The notes under the pieces: generated by a model
The model's database searches: none
What the model saw: the letters and a program-made list of their open reading frames with translations, nothing else
What the model was told of the DNA's origin: nothing
In this document: positions 6,562 to 15,901 of the stretch, piece after piece
Layout of the letters: the number at the start of each line of letters is the position of its first letter
How positions within the stretch are numbered: position 1 is the stretch's first letter
Program-made: the position numbers and the translations under genes
DNA from: Caldifarciminota bacterium
Lineage (GTDB): Bacteria > WOR-3 > Hydrothermia > UBA1063 > CAJXJZ01
Direction: 5' to 3'
Length of the DNA stretch: 18,034 bases
Assembly (NCBI GenBank): GCA_027073945.1
Contig: JALTEL010000526.1
Location: forward strand, 1 to 18,034

Positions 6562-9500
6562 ATGAAATTAAAAAATATGTGGGGATATCTAATTCCCGCT
6601 TTGATTATTGTAATTGCCGTTGGGGCGGGCATTCTGACAAGGCCGTCAAAAAAGAAAACGGTAGTCGGGCACATTGCAAATCCTTCTGTTATCACGCAGG
6701 GTTATTTTGTTGCGGATACAACCGGCCGTTACTTCCTATTTCGTCTTTCATGGGATAAAACGGGAGGTGCTGCGGGCAGTATTGTAAGCACAGATGTCGT
6801 TTCATCCTGTATAAATACAACTCCGCATCTTGACGGTACTGTTAAATGGCTTTCCGATAATGTCTTTGCCTATATACCCAAAAAGCTTACAACAGGCAAA
6901 TATAAATTCACCATCACCTGTATTCCCACTTCTGCCACTACAAAAAAGCCCATAAGCGCATTCATATACAGGGTAAATGTTATACCGCTTTCAATGCAAG
7001 TCGGGATAACGTCATGGGATGAGTGGAAATTGAATATAAAGGCTGAGTTCAACTATCCCGTTCAGATGGACTCTGTTTTGAAATACCTGAAAGTCAAGGA
7101 TGAAAAAGACAATGTCTATCAAATAAACAATCCGCGACTTGAAGAGCAGAAATACCTTTATTTTGATATTGCAAACCCCCATACCCCGCATACGCTTTAC
7201 TTCATTGCTAACAGAAAAATGACAACATATGCCCTTGCCGGTATAAAAAACAGACATCAAATAATTGACAGCGTTTTCTTTGCATTTGACAGAAAGCCTC
7301 TTGTTGTGAGGTCGTGCCGTGTTAAAAAGAATCAGGATACGTATTTTCTAAGGGTTAATTTCAGTTCCCCTTCTGGTGTGCGCAGCGGATTTGATGAGAA
7401 TGATGCAAAGCGCTACATAAAATTCAGACCTGCTGCAAAATTCACTGTTTCTTCTTTTAAAAATATACTGTTTATATATCCCGAGGTTACTCCGAACACG
7501 CATTATACAATGACCATTATGGCCGGTTTGACGGCAAAGGACGGCTCAAACCTGAGAAAAGAATTTAGCTGGGAGTTTGATGTTGCAAAACCATCCCCGA
7601 AAATAATGTTCCTTGCTAAAGGCAGGTATCTGGGCACTGGCGGAGGTCTTAAGATTCCGCTGAAAATAAGGAGGGTTTATGACCTTGTCGTGGATGTCTC
7701 ATGGATTCCGCCGAAAAATGCCACATTTTTCTATGCATTTAATAACGGGGACAAGGAGGATTTTTACAGGTATTCAAAAGACATTGTCCGAAACTATGTG
7801 GTCAAAGGAGGCAAAGCCGGTTTTGATTATAAAATGCTATTTTTGAATATCAATGATATTATAGACACGAAAAAGAAGGGCATATATATGATAACTGCAA
7901 GGGCAAAATACCATGACGGCAAAGACTCTTTCAGATGGCAGAGAGCGACTATGTCACTTGTTGTGTCTGATATATCAATGGTTGCAAAGCTTGCCAATGA
8001 TATGATTTATATATGGACAATGAATGCCGGGAACCTGGAGCCCATGTCACATGTAAAATTGGTTGTAAAGGACAGGAATAACTTTGTAATTGGCAGGGGT
8101 GTCAGTGATGCAAGCGGGTTTGCAAGGATAAAACGCGACACTTCCTGTCTTTACCCGTTTTTCATTCTTGCAGAGCAGGGTGATAAGTGGAGCTACATGC
8201 ATCTTCCTTCATCCTATATCCATAAAGACCAGTTTGATGTGAACGGTGAGAACAATTACCTGCCCTACAAGGTATTTATGTATTCACAGAGAGACCTCTA
8301 CAGGCCCGGTGAAAAGGTAAGTATAACGGCTGTTATCAGAGACAAAAAGAGTTTTACAGGCGTGTCCCTGCCCATTACACTGAAGGTAATTGACCCCAGG
8401 GGCAGGAATATATTAAAGCTTGCAGGCCAGACAGATGAGAGCGGTGTGTATTCAACCACATTTCCCACATTTGCCTCGTCTCCCACAGGAAAGTATGCTG
8501 TTGAGCTGTATGTCGCAAAGAGGCTCTACTACTCGCTTTTTGTAAATGTGGAGACCTTTGTCCCCGAGCGCATGCTCGTTAAAATGGACCTGCCTGCTGT
8601 TTTGAACCCTGCGTCTTTTACCATGCACCTTTCCGCGGATTATCTGTTCGGCGCACCTGCCAGCAACCAGCCTTACACTGTAAAGTATTTCGGTGAAGAG
8701 ATACCGATGAAATCGCCTGTTTATCCTGACTTTACATTTGGCATACCAACAAAAAGGCAAGGCTTTAACTGGGAAGATATACACGGTAGGCTTGACAAAA
8801 GCGGAAAGGACAGTATAAAATTCTCAGTTTTAAAGGATATAGATACGGTAATGAATCCTGTTCGCATCAATTTTTATGCAGAGGTGAAGGAAGGTGCAAG
8901 CGGAAGGGTGACAAAAAAACAGGCTCAAAAGATTGTGCATGTTCAGCCTTATTACATAGGACTGAAACCGGACAAGCATAGCTATGACAGGGGAGAGCCC
9001 GTGCACATTGACGGTGTGGTTGTTGATAGAGATGGCAAACTGCTCACCACGGTAAATACCGTTTATATGAGGCTTTACAGAAGGCTCTGGTGGTATTCCT
9101 ACTGGTATGATGATTACGAGGATGATTATCAGTGGGAGGATTACAACAGGCTGATACCTGCGGCAGGAGAACAAAAAATCAGTGTAAAGGGGGGTAAATT
9201 CAACATTGATTTTGAATACCCTACCTGGGATGACTATGTTGTTGAGGTGAAAGCTCCTGCTGGACCGCGCACAAGACTGACATTATCAGTCTGGTCATGG
9301 TGGGGTGAGCAAAAGAAATTGATTAGGCCCGATTACCTGCCGATATCCCTGAGTAAAACCACTGCAGATGAAGGAGAAAATGTGGTTGCAACCTGCAAAT
9401 TGCCGTTTGAGGGCAGGATTCTCTGGTCAGTTGAACTTGATACAATTGTTAAATATAAATGGGCTTCTGCAACGGGCAGTATTGCAAAATGGGCATTTAA

Positions 9501-11904
9501 AGTGCCGCGGGGAATGCCAAATGTTTTTGTTTCGGCATATCTGGTCAGAAGCGGAAAGGACTATCTCATTCAGCGAGCGTACGGTGTTAAAAGGTTGAAG
9601 ATAAGGCCAAAGCGTGCTCTTTTGCCAATAAAGATAACCGTACCTCAAAAGGTGAAGCCCGGGGCGAAGCTCAATATAACACTCAGTTCCAGCTCGGATT
9701 TTGAAGCTACCGTGTCCGTGGTTGATGAGGGTATACTTAGCATTACCGATTTCAAAACTCCAAACCCTTATGAGGGCATTCTCAGGAATACTCAGCTTGA
9801 TGTGGGCACTTACGAGACGTTCGGCTGGTTTATAAGGAAAAACATAAGTACAACGGGCGGAGGAATGATGATGAAGGAGAAAAGCTTTGCAACTGCACGC
9901 TTCTTCACCACTGTTACTTATTGGAGCGGCAAGAGAAAGAGTAAAGGAGGTAAGCTAAAGCTGTCCGTCCAGCTTCCTTCCTATCAGGGCAGGTTAAGGG
10001 TTATGGTACAGGCATTCAATGCAAAGAAAATGGCAGGTGCAGAAAAGGATGTCACAGTGTCAAGCGATGTTGTTGTAATGAGCACAATGCCGAGGTTCCT
10101 CTGTACCAATGACACGTTTTCAATTCCCGTGAACCTGATAAACACAACCGATAAAGCCCAGAATGTCAAGCTTGATGTCAAGGCAAGACACATCAAATTC
10201 AAGAAGTACAGGCATACACTCAGCCTGTCTCCGTCACAGACACAGGTGGTTTTTGTAAACGGGATTGCCGACAGATATCCGGGTACTACATTTGTTTATG
10301 TAAATGCCGGTTTTGGCAAGGGAAATTTCTCCGATTCTTTCAGACTACCTCTTTACCCTTCGCGTCCGTACATATCAAAGGTAGTGACCAAACCTGTTGT
10401 CAACAAAACCGTGCAGGTATCCCCCATGTTCAAAGAATGGATACCTATTGCTCACAGAGCGGATATTATGTTAACCAACTTGCCCTGTTTGACGAGATTT
10501 TACAATTTGAAGTATCTTATAGGGTATCCTTACGGATGTGTTGAACAAACTTCCTCAAAGATGCTTGCCCTTCTCTCTTTGTCAGACATCATTCCCTTTG
10601 TGGATACGTCCATAAAAAAGGCTACAATTGACAGATTTGTCAACGCAGGTATAGGCAAACTGGTTATGATGCAGAGTCCTGACGGAGGATTCTCCTTCTG
10701 GCCGTTTTGCAACTGTGTATATAGTTTCCCGTCTGCTTATGGAGCATTTGCTCTCATAGAGTCAAAAAGGCTTGGATATTATGTGCCCGAGTCAACTTTA
10801 AAAGCGGCCATGTTTTACCTTGAGCACTATGCCAAAAACGAGGCTCTTACGAATTATGTACTTGCCAGAGGAGGTGAATTGCAGAAAATACCCGGAGCGG
10901 TCTCCAGGCTAAACACTTACTATAAAAGGGCAGAGAATAATGAGCAGAGGTTGTTTTTGATAGGTGCAATGGCAGCCTCCGGGCGCATTAATCAGGCAAG
11001 GACGTTGCTTATGAATATAATAAAGAAAAACCCTGACTTCGAGCAGTTTAAAAGGTGGCCGTATTATTGGGATTACGGATTCTATTCCCCTGTCAGAGAG
11101 GCGGCACTCAGATTGTATTTTGCAGAGGATATTCTCACAGACAAAAAAATTGTCGATTCTCTTGCTCAGAATGTGGTGGATATACTCAAAGGCCAGAGTT
11201 ATTACTATACAACACAAGAACTTGTATGGTCTCTGCTTGCGCTGGGAAAGTACATTATGAATAACTCAGGCAGTATGCCCCCTGTCAGACTTATGCTTTC
11301 AGGAAAAGAGTTGAAAGGCACGAAATCAAAATACGGAGTGGCCTACCATTTGTCAAATGTTGCCTCCTTGAAGAGCCTTGTGCTTCATGTCAGCGATACA
11401 ACGAGGCCACTGTATCTTGTAGCCTATAATCAGGGTTTTTCAAAGAAAAATAGTGATTTCATAGCTAAAAGAGCAGGACTTAACACAGGTGTCAATCTAC
11501 TGACACTGTCGGGTGAATTGGTGAGTGACAGCACACCTATCAGGGTAGGCGATGAACTTGTTGTTTCAGTATTCTGGAAGTCTTCTGCAGACAGACTCAA
11601 TAATGTTGCCATTGAAGTACCCATTCCTGCCGGATTTGACATAGAAAATCCCAGATTAAAGGGCGCTCTGCTTCCGCCACGGCTGATAGCCAGGCCGTAT
11701 AATGTGGATTACGTTGACGTAAGAGACGATAGGGTTATACTGTTTACAAGCTCATCTGCCTATGTTACAAGGTTCTACTATTTCTTGATAAGGGCCAATT
11801 TAAAAGGGAATTATTTTTGGGGTCCTGTAAGAGCTGTTGCTATGTACCAGCCCAGGTATTATTCTCATGGGCCTTCAGGAAGAATAAAAATTGTAGGCAG
11901 ATAA
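6562..11904 (+). CDS. Bacterial alpha-2-macroglobulin family protein, membrane-anchored
   Basis: This is a 1780-residue protein with an N-terminal membrane segment (about residues 8-25) flanked by Lys; I see no lipobox Cys, unlike the E. coli homologue YfhM, which is a lipoprotein. Serial macroglobulin-type beta domains fill the first 1000 residues, including the family's typical QRDLYRPGE segment. The conserved VDEGIL motif begins at Val1054. The thioester motif GCVEQT is intact, with Cys1326 and Gln1329, in the helical thioester domain (about 1310-1550). Family members trap attacking proteases: cleavage of a bait region exposes the thioester, which bonds covalently to the protease. A Gly/Met-rich stretch (about 1098-1105) sits between VDEGIL and the WSGKRKSKGG region. 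The PBP1C gene begins 18 nt downstream, the standard pairing thought to protect the periplasm and repair peptidoglycan after envelope breach. An odd feature is a run of aromatic and acidic residues at 843-861. The function is firm at family level. Confidence 0.93.
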   Translation: MKLKNMWGYLIPALIIVIAVGAGILTRPSKKKTVVGHIANPSVITQGYFVADTTGRYFLFRLSWDKTGGAAGSIVSTDVVSSCINTTPHLDGTVKWLSDNVFAYIPKKLTTGKYKFTITCIPTSATTKKPISAFIYRVNVIPLSMQVGITSWDEWKLNIKAEFNYPVQMDSVLKYLKVKDEKDNVYQINNPRLEEQKYLYFDIANPHTPHTLYFIANRKMTTYALAGIKNRHQIIDSVFFAFDRKPLVVRSCRVKKNQDTYFLRVNFSSPSGVRSGFDENDAKRYIKFRPAAKFTVSSFKNILFIYPEVTPNTHYTMTIMAGLTAKDGSNLRKEFSWEFDVAKPSPKIMFLAKGRYLGTGGGLKIPLKIRRVYDLVVDVSWIPPKNATFFYAFNNGDKEDFYRYSKDIVRNYVVKGGKAGFDYKMLFLNINDIIDTKKKGIYMITARAKYHDGKDSFRWQRATMSLVVSDISMVAKLANDMIYIWTMNAGNLEPMSHVKLVVKDRNNFVIGRGVSDASGFARIKRDTSCLYPFFILAEQGDKWSYMHLPSSYIHKDQFDVNGENNYLPYKVFMYSQRDLYRPGEKVSITAVIRDKKSFTGVSLPITLKVIDPRGRNILKLAGQTDESGVYSTTFPTFASSPTGKYAVELYVAKRLYYSLFVNVETFVPERMLVKMDLPAVLNPASFTMHLSADYLFGAPASNQPYTVKYFGEEIPMKSPVYPDFTFGIPTKRQGFNWEDIHGRLDKSGKDSIKFSVLKDIDTVMNPVRINFYAEVKEGASGRVTKKQAQKIVHVQPYYIGLKPDKHSYDRGEPVHIDGVVVDRDGKLLTTVNTVYMRLYRRLWWYSYWYDDYEDDYQWEDYNRLIPAAGEQKISVKGGKFNIDFEYPTWDDYVVEVKAPAGPRTRLTLSVWSWWGEQKKLIRPDYLPISLSKTTADEGENVVATCKLPFEGRILWSVELDTIVKYKWASATGSIAKWAFKVPRGMPNVFVSAYLVRSGKDYLIQRAYGVKRLKIRPKRALLPIKITVPQKVKPGAKLNITLSSSSDFEATVSVVDEGILSITDFKTPNPYEGILRNTQLDVGTYETFGWFIRKNISTTGGGMMMKEKSFATARFFTTVTYWSGKRKSKGGKLKLSVQLPSYQGRLRVMVQAFNAKKMAGAEKDVTVSSDVVVMSTMPRFLCTNDTFSIPVNLINTTDKAQNVKLDVKARHIKFKKYRHTLSLSPSQTQVVFVNGIADRYPGTTFVYVNAGFGKGNFSDSFRLPLYPSRPYISKVVTKPVVNKTVQVSPMFKEWIPIAHRADIMLTNLPCLTRFYNLKYLIGYPYGCVEQTSSKMLALLSLSDIIPFVDTSIKKATIDRFVNAGIGKLVMMQSPDGGFSFWPFCNCVYSFPSAYGAFALIESKRLGYYVPESTLKAAMFYLEHYAKNEALTNYVLARGGELQKIPGAVSRLNTYYKRAENNEQRLFLIGAMAASGRINQARTLLMNIIKKNPDFEQFKRWPYYWDYGFYSPVREAALRLYFAEDILTDKKIVDSLAQNVVDILKGQSYYYTTQELVWSLLALGKYIMNNSGSMPPVRLMLSGKELKGTKSKYGVAYHLSNVASLKSLVLHVSDTTRPLYLVAYNQGFSKKNSDFIAKRAGLNTGVNLLTLSGELVSDSTPIRVGDELVVSVFWKSSADRLNNVAIEVPIPAGFDIENPRLKGALLPPRLIARPYNVDYVDVRDDRVILFTSSSAYVTRFYYFLIRANLKGNYFWGPVRAVAMYQPRYYSHGPSGRIKIVGR

Positions 11905-11922
11905 GATATAACTGTTTGAGCC

Positions 11923-14226
11923 GTGAAAAGTCTTGAGATATCTGCTAAAATAGTGGCAATAACAGCCGCTGTTTTTGTAGCTGTGATTGTTCTGTGGAGA
12001 TTCCCTGCAAGTCTGCATCCCGAATATTCAAGGGTTGTAAGGTACAGAGACGGAACCATTATGCGCATATACATAACAGGAGATGAGAAGTGGAGAATCC
12101 ACTGTCCCATAACCAGGATAGATACGAATCTCGTAAAGGCAACCTTATGTTATGAGGATAAATACTTTTACTGGCACAGAGGGGTCAACGTGTTTGCACT
12201 CGCACGAGCCCTATACAAGGATGTAAAAGCCCGCAAGGTTGTTCAGGGGGGCTCGACATTGAGTATGCAGCTTGCAAGAATAACGGAACACAGACCGAGA
12301 ACAGTAATATCAAAATTCATAGAAATAGTGAGAGCTATTCAGTTTGAAATCAAACTGGGTAAAAGGTCCATACTTGAAGCATACTTTAATCTTGCACCTT
12401 ACGGAGGTAATATAGAGGGAGTTGCTGCTGCCTCTCGTTTTTATTTTGGTAAATCCCCCAGGCACCTCAGTCCCTCGGAAATTGCTTTTCTCGTGTCACT
12501 GCCTCGTTCGCCTTCAAAGAGAAATCCCAGAACAGGGAACCTTAATGACATAAAAAAGGGCAGAAACAGGGTTTTGAAATCCATGTTCAAAGCCAAATTG
12601 ATAGATAGAAAAACGTATATGAGAATTCTGCACACTCAACCTCTTTACTATACACACAGCCTTCCCTGTGAAGCACCGTATGCTGCGGATTTTATAAAAG
12701 GGAAATACCCTGATTTGCTGGATATAAAGAGCAGTATTGACAGAGGTATACAGGTTAATGTGGAAAATATAGTGAAATCATATAAAAAATACGTGAATTC
12801 CCTCGGAGCCAGTAATATAAGTGCTGTGGTTATTGAAAACAGCACGGGAAAGGTTCGGGCTCTCGTTGGTTCGCTTGACTACTGGGACAGAACTATAGAC
12901 GGACAGGTGATAGGGTTTGACAGCTACAGGTCACCGGGCTCTGCTCTAAAACCGTTTTTATACACGCTTGCTATTCAAAACGGTATAATATCAAGTCAGA
13001 GCCTGCTTATTGACGTACCTACATCCTTCGGCTCTTTTTCACCTGTTAATTTTGATGAACGTTACAGAGGGCTGGTTAAAGCAGAGGATGCGCTTTCTTT
13101 TTCTCTCAATGTGCCGTTTGTCTATCTGTTGAGAAAAACAGGGTACAGAGAATTTTTGAAATTATTAAAGCAGGGGGGGCTGAAAGGACCTGTAAAGGGT
13201 GAGTATTATGGGCTTGCTCTTATAACAGGTGGCATGGAGGTTAAGCTCATAAATCTAACGAATATGTACACGGCGCTTGCAAGGGGCGGTGCGTATGCGC
13301 CATACTCCCTGCTTAAAGACAGTAATATTGGGAAGGAAAAGGTGCTTTTTCAGCCCGGTGCGGTTTATATCACACTGTCCGCATTGTCAAAGAGAGGAAG
13401 GCCAGATTTTCCCGCACTGGGTAAGATATTAAAACAAAAGCAGGGTCCCTGCTTCTGGAAAACAGGTACATCTTTTGGCAGAAGGGATGCATGGAGTATA
13501 GGATTTAGAGGAAAATACACCGTCGGGGTTTGGTGCGGAAATTTTGACGGCAGGGGTGCGCAGGGCATTGTTGGAGCGCTTGCTGCAGCACCTGTTATGT
13601 TTGATATAATAGGTGCTGTTGATGGAGGGTATTTCAACGGAAAATTTCCCTGGACAAAAAAGGCTCTGTCCCAGCTGGATTCAATGGAAGTGTGTGCCTT
13701 TTCCGGATACAAACCCACATCTGCATGTAATTCCACAAAAAAGGTGCTTGTACTGAAAAATGCTCATGTGTATGAGGCCTGCCCTTTTCACAGAATTTTC
13801 TCAGTTGAAAAGCATACGGGAGCAAGAGCTTGCCCTCTTAAAAGCTATAAGCCGGGAGATATAGTTAGAAAGTCGTTTCTTGTTGTTCCGCCTTCAGTAA
13901 GAAAGATTCTCGGGGATACGCTGACTGCTCCCTCTTATACCTCGGATTGCAGGCTCGGGGGGAAGAGAACAGGGCTTGTTATAGTAAGTCCTCACAATGG
14001 CACGCATTATATTAGTCCCAGAGATGTGAATTTTAAAAACGGCATTTTGCTTATGGCTTATACCGGCAGCAGGAACAGGCAAATTTACTGGTTTATAAAT
14101 GGAAAACTCAGTGTAAAAACGCTTTCCGGTGAAAGCAAAGGACTGAAACTTGCCAGAGGAAAATACAATATTGTTGCGGTAGATACTGATGGTCATACGA
14201 AATCCTGTGTCCTGTGGGTTGAATAA
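11923..14226 (+). CDS. pbpC: Penicillin-binding protein 1C (bifunctional glycosyltransferase/transpeptidase)
   Basis: This 767-residue protein is close to the E. coli PBP1C length (about 770). A membrane anchor (about residues 7-27) is followed by the GT51 peptidoglycan glycosyltransferase domain: catalytic Glu78 in YEDKYFYWHRG, then GGSTLSMQLARI and the YFNLAPYGGNIEG segment. The transpeptidase domain has all three motifs: Ser340-x-x-Lys343 (SALK), Ser394-Leu-Asn396, and Lys513-Thr-Gly-Thr. A C-terminal BiPBP_C-type beta domain occupies about 685-767. The enzyme would polymerise and cross-link peptidoglycan on the outer face of the inner membrane. It shares an operon with the alpha-2-macroglobulin gene. 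The start is a GTG at 11923 with no convincing Shine-Dalgarno, so translation may depend on the upstream gene and the yield may be lower than that of its partner. No clear terminator follows. Confidence 0.95.
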   Translation: MKSLEISAKIVAITAAVFVAVIVLWRFPASLHPEYSRVVRYRDGTIMRIYITGDEKWRIHCPITRIDTNLVKATLCYEDKYFYWHRGVNVFALARALYKDVKARKVVQGGSTLSMQLARITEHRPRTVISKFIEIVRAIQFEIKLGKRSILEAYFNLAPYGGNIEGVAAASRFYFGKSPRHLSPSEIAFLVSLPRSPSKRNPRTGNLNDIKKGRNRVLKSMFKAKLIDRKTYMRILHTQPLYYTHSLPCEAPYAADFIKGKYPDLLDIKSSIDRGIQVNVENIVKSYKKYVNSLGASNISAVVIENSTGKVRALVGSLDYWDRTIDGQVIGFDSYRSPGSALKPFLYTLAIQNGIISSQSLLIDVPTSFGSFSPVNFDERYRGLVKAEDALSFSLNVPFVYLLRKTGYREFLKLLKQGGLKGPVKGEYYGLALITGGMEVKLINLTNMYTALARGGAYAPYSLLKDSNIGKEKVLFQPGAVYITLSALSKRGRPDFPALGKILKQKQGPCFWKTGTSFGRRDAWSIGFRGKYTVGVWCGNFDGRGAQGIVGALAAAPVMFDIIGAVDGGYFNGKFPWTKKALSQLDSMEVCAFSGYKPTSACNSTKKVLVLKNAHVYEACPFHRIFSVEKHTGARACPLKSYKPGDIVRKSFLVVPPSVRKILGDTLTAPSYTSDCRLGGKRTGLVIVSPHNGTHYISPRDVNFKNGILLMAYTGSRNRQIYWFINGKLSVKTLSGESKGLKLARGKYNIVAVDTDGHTKSCVLWVE

Positions 14227-14243
14227 TCCTTTTTTAATAAAGG

Positions 14244-14263
14244 TGATATACCTTGATATATCA
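14244..14263 (+). repeat. Tandem 10-mer with palindrome, possible operator
   Basis: TGATATACCT (14244-14253) is followed directly by TGATATATCA (14254-14263), which is a perfect 10-bp palindrome. The 10-bp spacing places the TGATATA halves one helical turn apart on the same DNA face. It lies about 20 bp upstream of the -35 element of the acyl-CoA synthetase promoter. An activator or repressor site is an inference; AT-rich sequence can yield such patterns by chance. Confidence 0.35.
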
Positions 14264-14281
14264 TAAGAAACACCCCTTTCC

Positions 14282-14310
14282 TTTACCATCTGTACTTTAT
14301 CCCTTATAAT
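14282..14310 (+). promoter_or_regulatory. Sigma-70-type promoter for the acyl-CoA synthetase operon
   Basis: TTTACC (14282-14287), a 17-nt spacer, then a perfect TATAAT (14305-14310). Transcription would start near 14317, about 20 nt before ATG 14337; the Shine-Dalgarno AAGGAG is at 14326-14331. Confidence 0.65.
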
Positions 14311-14336
14311 ATTTATTCACATAATAAGGAGTTTTT

Positions 14337-15899
14337 ATGGCGCGTTTGTATGAATATCAGAGTAAGGAAATATTGAAAAAATCAGGGATTAAAATACCCC
14401 CCGGCAGAGCTGTTCATAGTATTGACAAGGCACTTGTGGCAGCTTCACAGCTGGGCTATCCCGTTGTGATGAAGGTGCAGATATGGGAGACAGGAAGAAG
14501 CGATAAAGGCGGCGTTCTTTTTGCAAACAGCGACGAGGAAGTTAGAGAGAATGCAAAAAAGATGTTCGGTATGAGGTGGGGTGACTTCGTTGTGGACACA
14601 ATTTTGATAGAGAAGAAACTCAGTGTTGCAGAAGAGTATTTTGCCGGAATAATCATAGACGATGCACAGTCAAAGCCCTTGCTTATTTTTAGTTCGATAG
14701 GCGGAGTTGGAGTAGAGGAAATAGCAAAGAAGCATCCCGATAAACTCAGTAAGTATTATATTGATTACCAAAGAGGTTTATATTCGTATCAGGCAAGAGA
14801 GGTTGCAAGAAAGGCGGGTATTACAGGTAAAAAACTCTTAAAAATAGGGGATGCACTGTCGAAACTTTACAGGGCAATGAAGGCTTATGATGCAAGGTCA
14901 GTTGAAACCAATCCGCTTGCCCTTCTGGATAACGGAGATGTCGTTGCGCTTGATGCTCATATTGTTATAGATGATTACGGAGTTTACAGGCATCCCGAAC
15001 TGGGTATTGAGATTGCACGTGAATTCTCAAGGCCAGCTACAGAGCTTGAAAAAATCGCCTTTAATGTTGAGAAAAATGACTACAGGGGCACGTTTTACTT
15101 TTTTCAGATGACGCCGGATATACCGAAGAACGAGAGCTTCATAGGTTTTCACGGAGCAGGCGGCGGCGGCTCTATGATGTCCATGGATGCTGTCCTGAAT
15201 GCCGGTTTCAAGCTTGCCAATTTCACGGATACAAGCGGGAATCCCCCGTCTTCCAAGGTTTATAGGGCGGCGCGCATAATACTTTCTCAACCGAATATAG
15301 TGGGATATTTTGCCTCAGGCTCGGGTGTTGCATCTCAGGAGCAATTTCACTCGGCAAGAGGTTTTGTTAAGGCATTCCTTGAGGAAGAGATTGACATACC
15401 TGCTGTTTTGAGACTTGGAGGAAATTATGAAGAAAAGGCCATAGAAATACTCGAGACCTATCTCAAAGACTTACCTGTTCGCATTGAAGGTTATGGAAAA
15501 GATGACTCACCGGATTTTTGTGCAAACAGGATGAGGGAGCTTGTTTCGGAAAATAACAAAAGAATGCACAGCGTAAAACCGATTAAAGAATTCAAGCCAC
15601 AGGGTAATGAGTACAGAATAAAAACAATAACAGGAGAGATCTATATTGACCATGCGGCGTGTGATAAATGTGAGGCAAAGCCCTGTGTAACGGCCTGCCA
15701 GTACGATGTTCTAAAGCTGGAGCAGGGCAGGCCTGTGCTGAACATTTCACCTGATGATGCGGCAAAGGGTAAATGCACGGAATGTCTTGCCTGTGAGATA
15801 GCATGCAAGTTCAATGGACAGAAAGCGCTGTATATTAATCTGCCAATACCAGGCCTTGCCGAATACAGGGAAAAAGTAATAAAAAAGGAAGGAGCATAG
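14337..15899 (+). CDS. Succinyl-CoA synthetase beta-like ATP-grasp subunit fused to a 2[4Fe-4S] ferredoxin domain
   Basis: This 520-residue protein is well over 100 residues longer than an ordinary SucC (about 390). Residues 1-220 form the ATP-grasp domain, opening with LYEYQSKEIL as in SucC. The Mg-nucleotide residues Asn192 (ETNPL) and Asp206 (ALDAH) match E. coli Asn199 and Asp213 with the same spacing. Residues 240-400 resemble the ligase/CoA-binding half but are divergent: GAGGGGSMMSMD and ASGSGVASQEQF replace the usual loops, and RLGG replaces RLEG. The tail (about 432-510) carries two clusters of cysteines: C442-x2-C445-x4-C450-x3-C454 and C480-x2-C483-x2-C486-x3-C490, sufficient for two [4Fe-4S] clusters. 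Its end (ALYINLPIPGLAEYR) loosely recalls FixX/ETF-quinone oxidoreductase ferredoxins. The gene is paired with a SucD-like alpha subunit 2 nt downstream. The likely reaction is acyl-CoA + ADP + Pi to acid + ATP + CoA; the acyl group and the role of the Fe-S tail are unknown. Confidence 0.85.
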   Translation: MARLYEYQSKEILKKSGIKIPPGRAVHSIDKALVAASQLGYPVVMKVQIWETGRSDKGGVLFANSDEEVRENAKKMFGMRWGDFVVDTILIEKKLSVAEEYFAGIIIDDAQSKPLLIFSSIGGVGVEEIAKKHPDKLSKYYIDYQRGLYSYQAREVARKAGITGKKLLKIGDALSKLYRAMKAYDARSVETNPLALLDNGDVVALDAHIVIDDYGVYRHPELGIEIAREFSRPATELEKIAFNVEKNDYRGTFYFFQMTPDIPKNESFIGFHGAGGGGSMMSMDAVLNAGFKLANFTDTSGNPPSSKVYRAARIILSQPNIVGYFASGSGVASQEQFHSARGFVKAFLEEEIDIPAVLRLGGNYEEKAIEILETYLKDLPVRIEGYGKDDSPDFCANRMRELVSENNKRMHSVKPIKEFKPQGNEYRIKTITGEIYIDHAACDKCEAKPCVTACQYDVLKLEQGRPVLNISPDDAAKGKCTECLACEIACKFNGQKALYINLPIPGLAEYREKVIKKEGA

Positions 15900-15901
15900 T
15901 C

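Noticed and set aside
14228..14243. Possible terminator after pbpC
   Set aside because: The stem is only 5 bp (CCTTT/AAAGG), AT-rich, and has no T tail after it; too weak to call.
13894..14289. Reverse-strand open frame of 131 codons spanning the end of pbpC
   Set aside because: It is antisense to the conserved BiPBP_C domain, with no known motif and no ribosome site noted.
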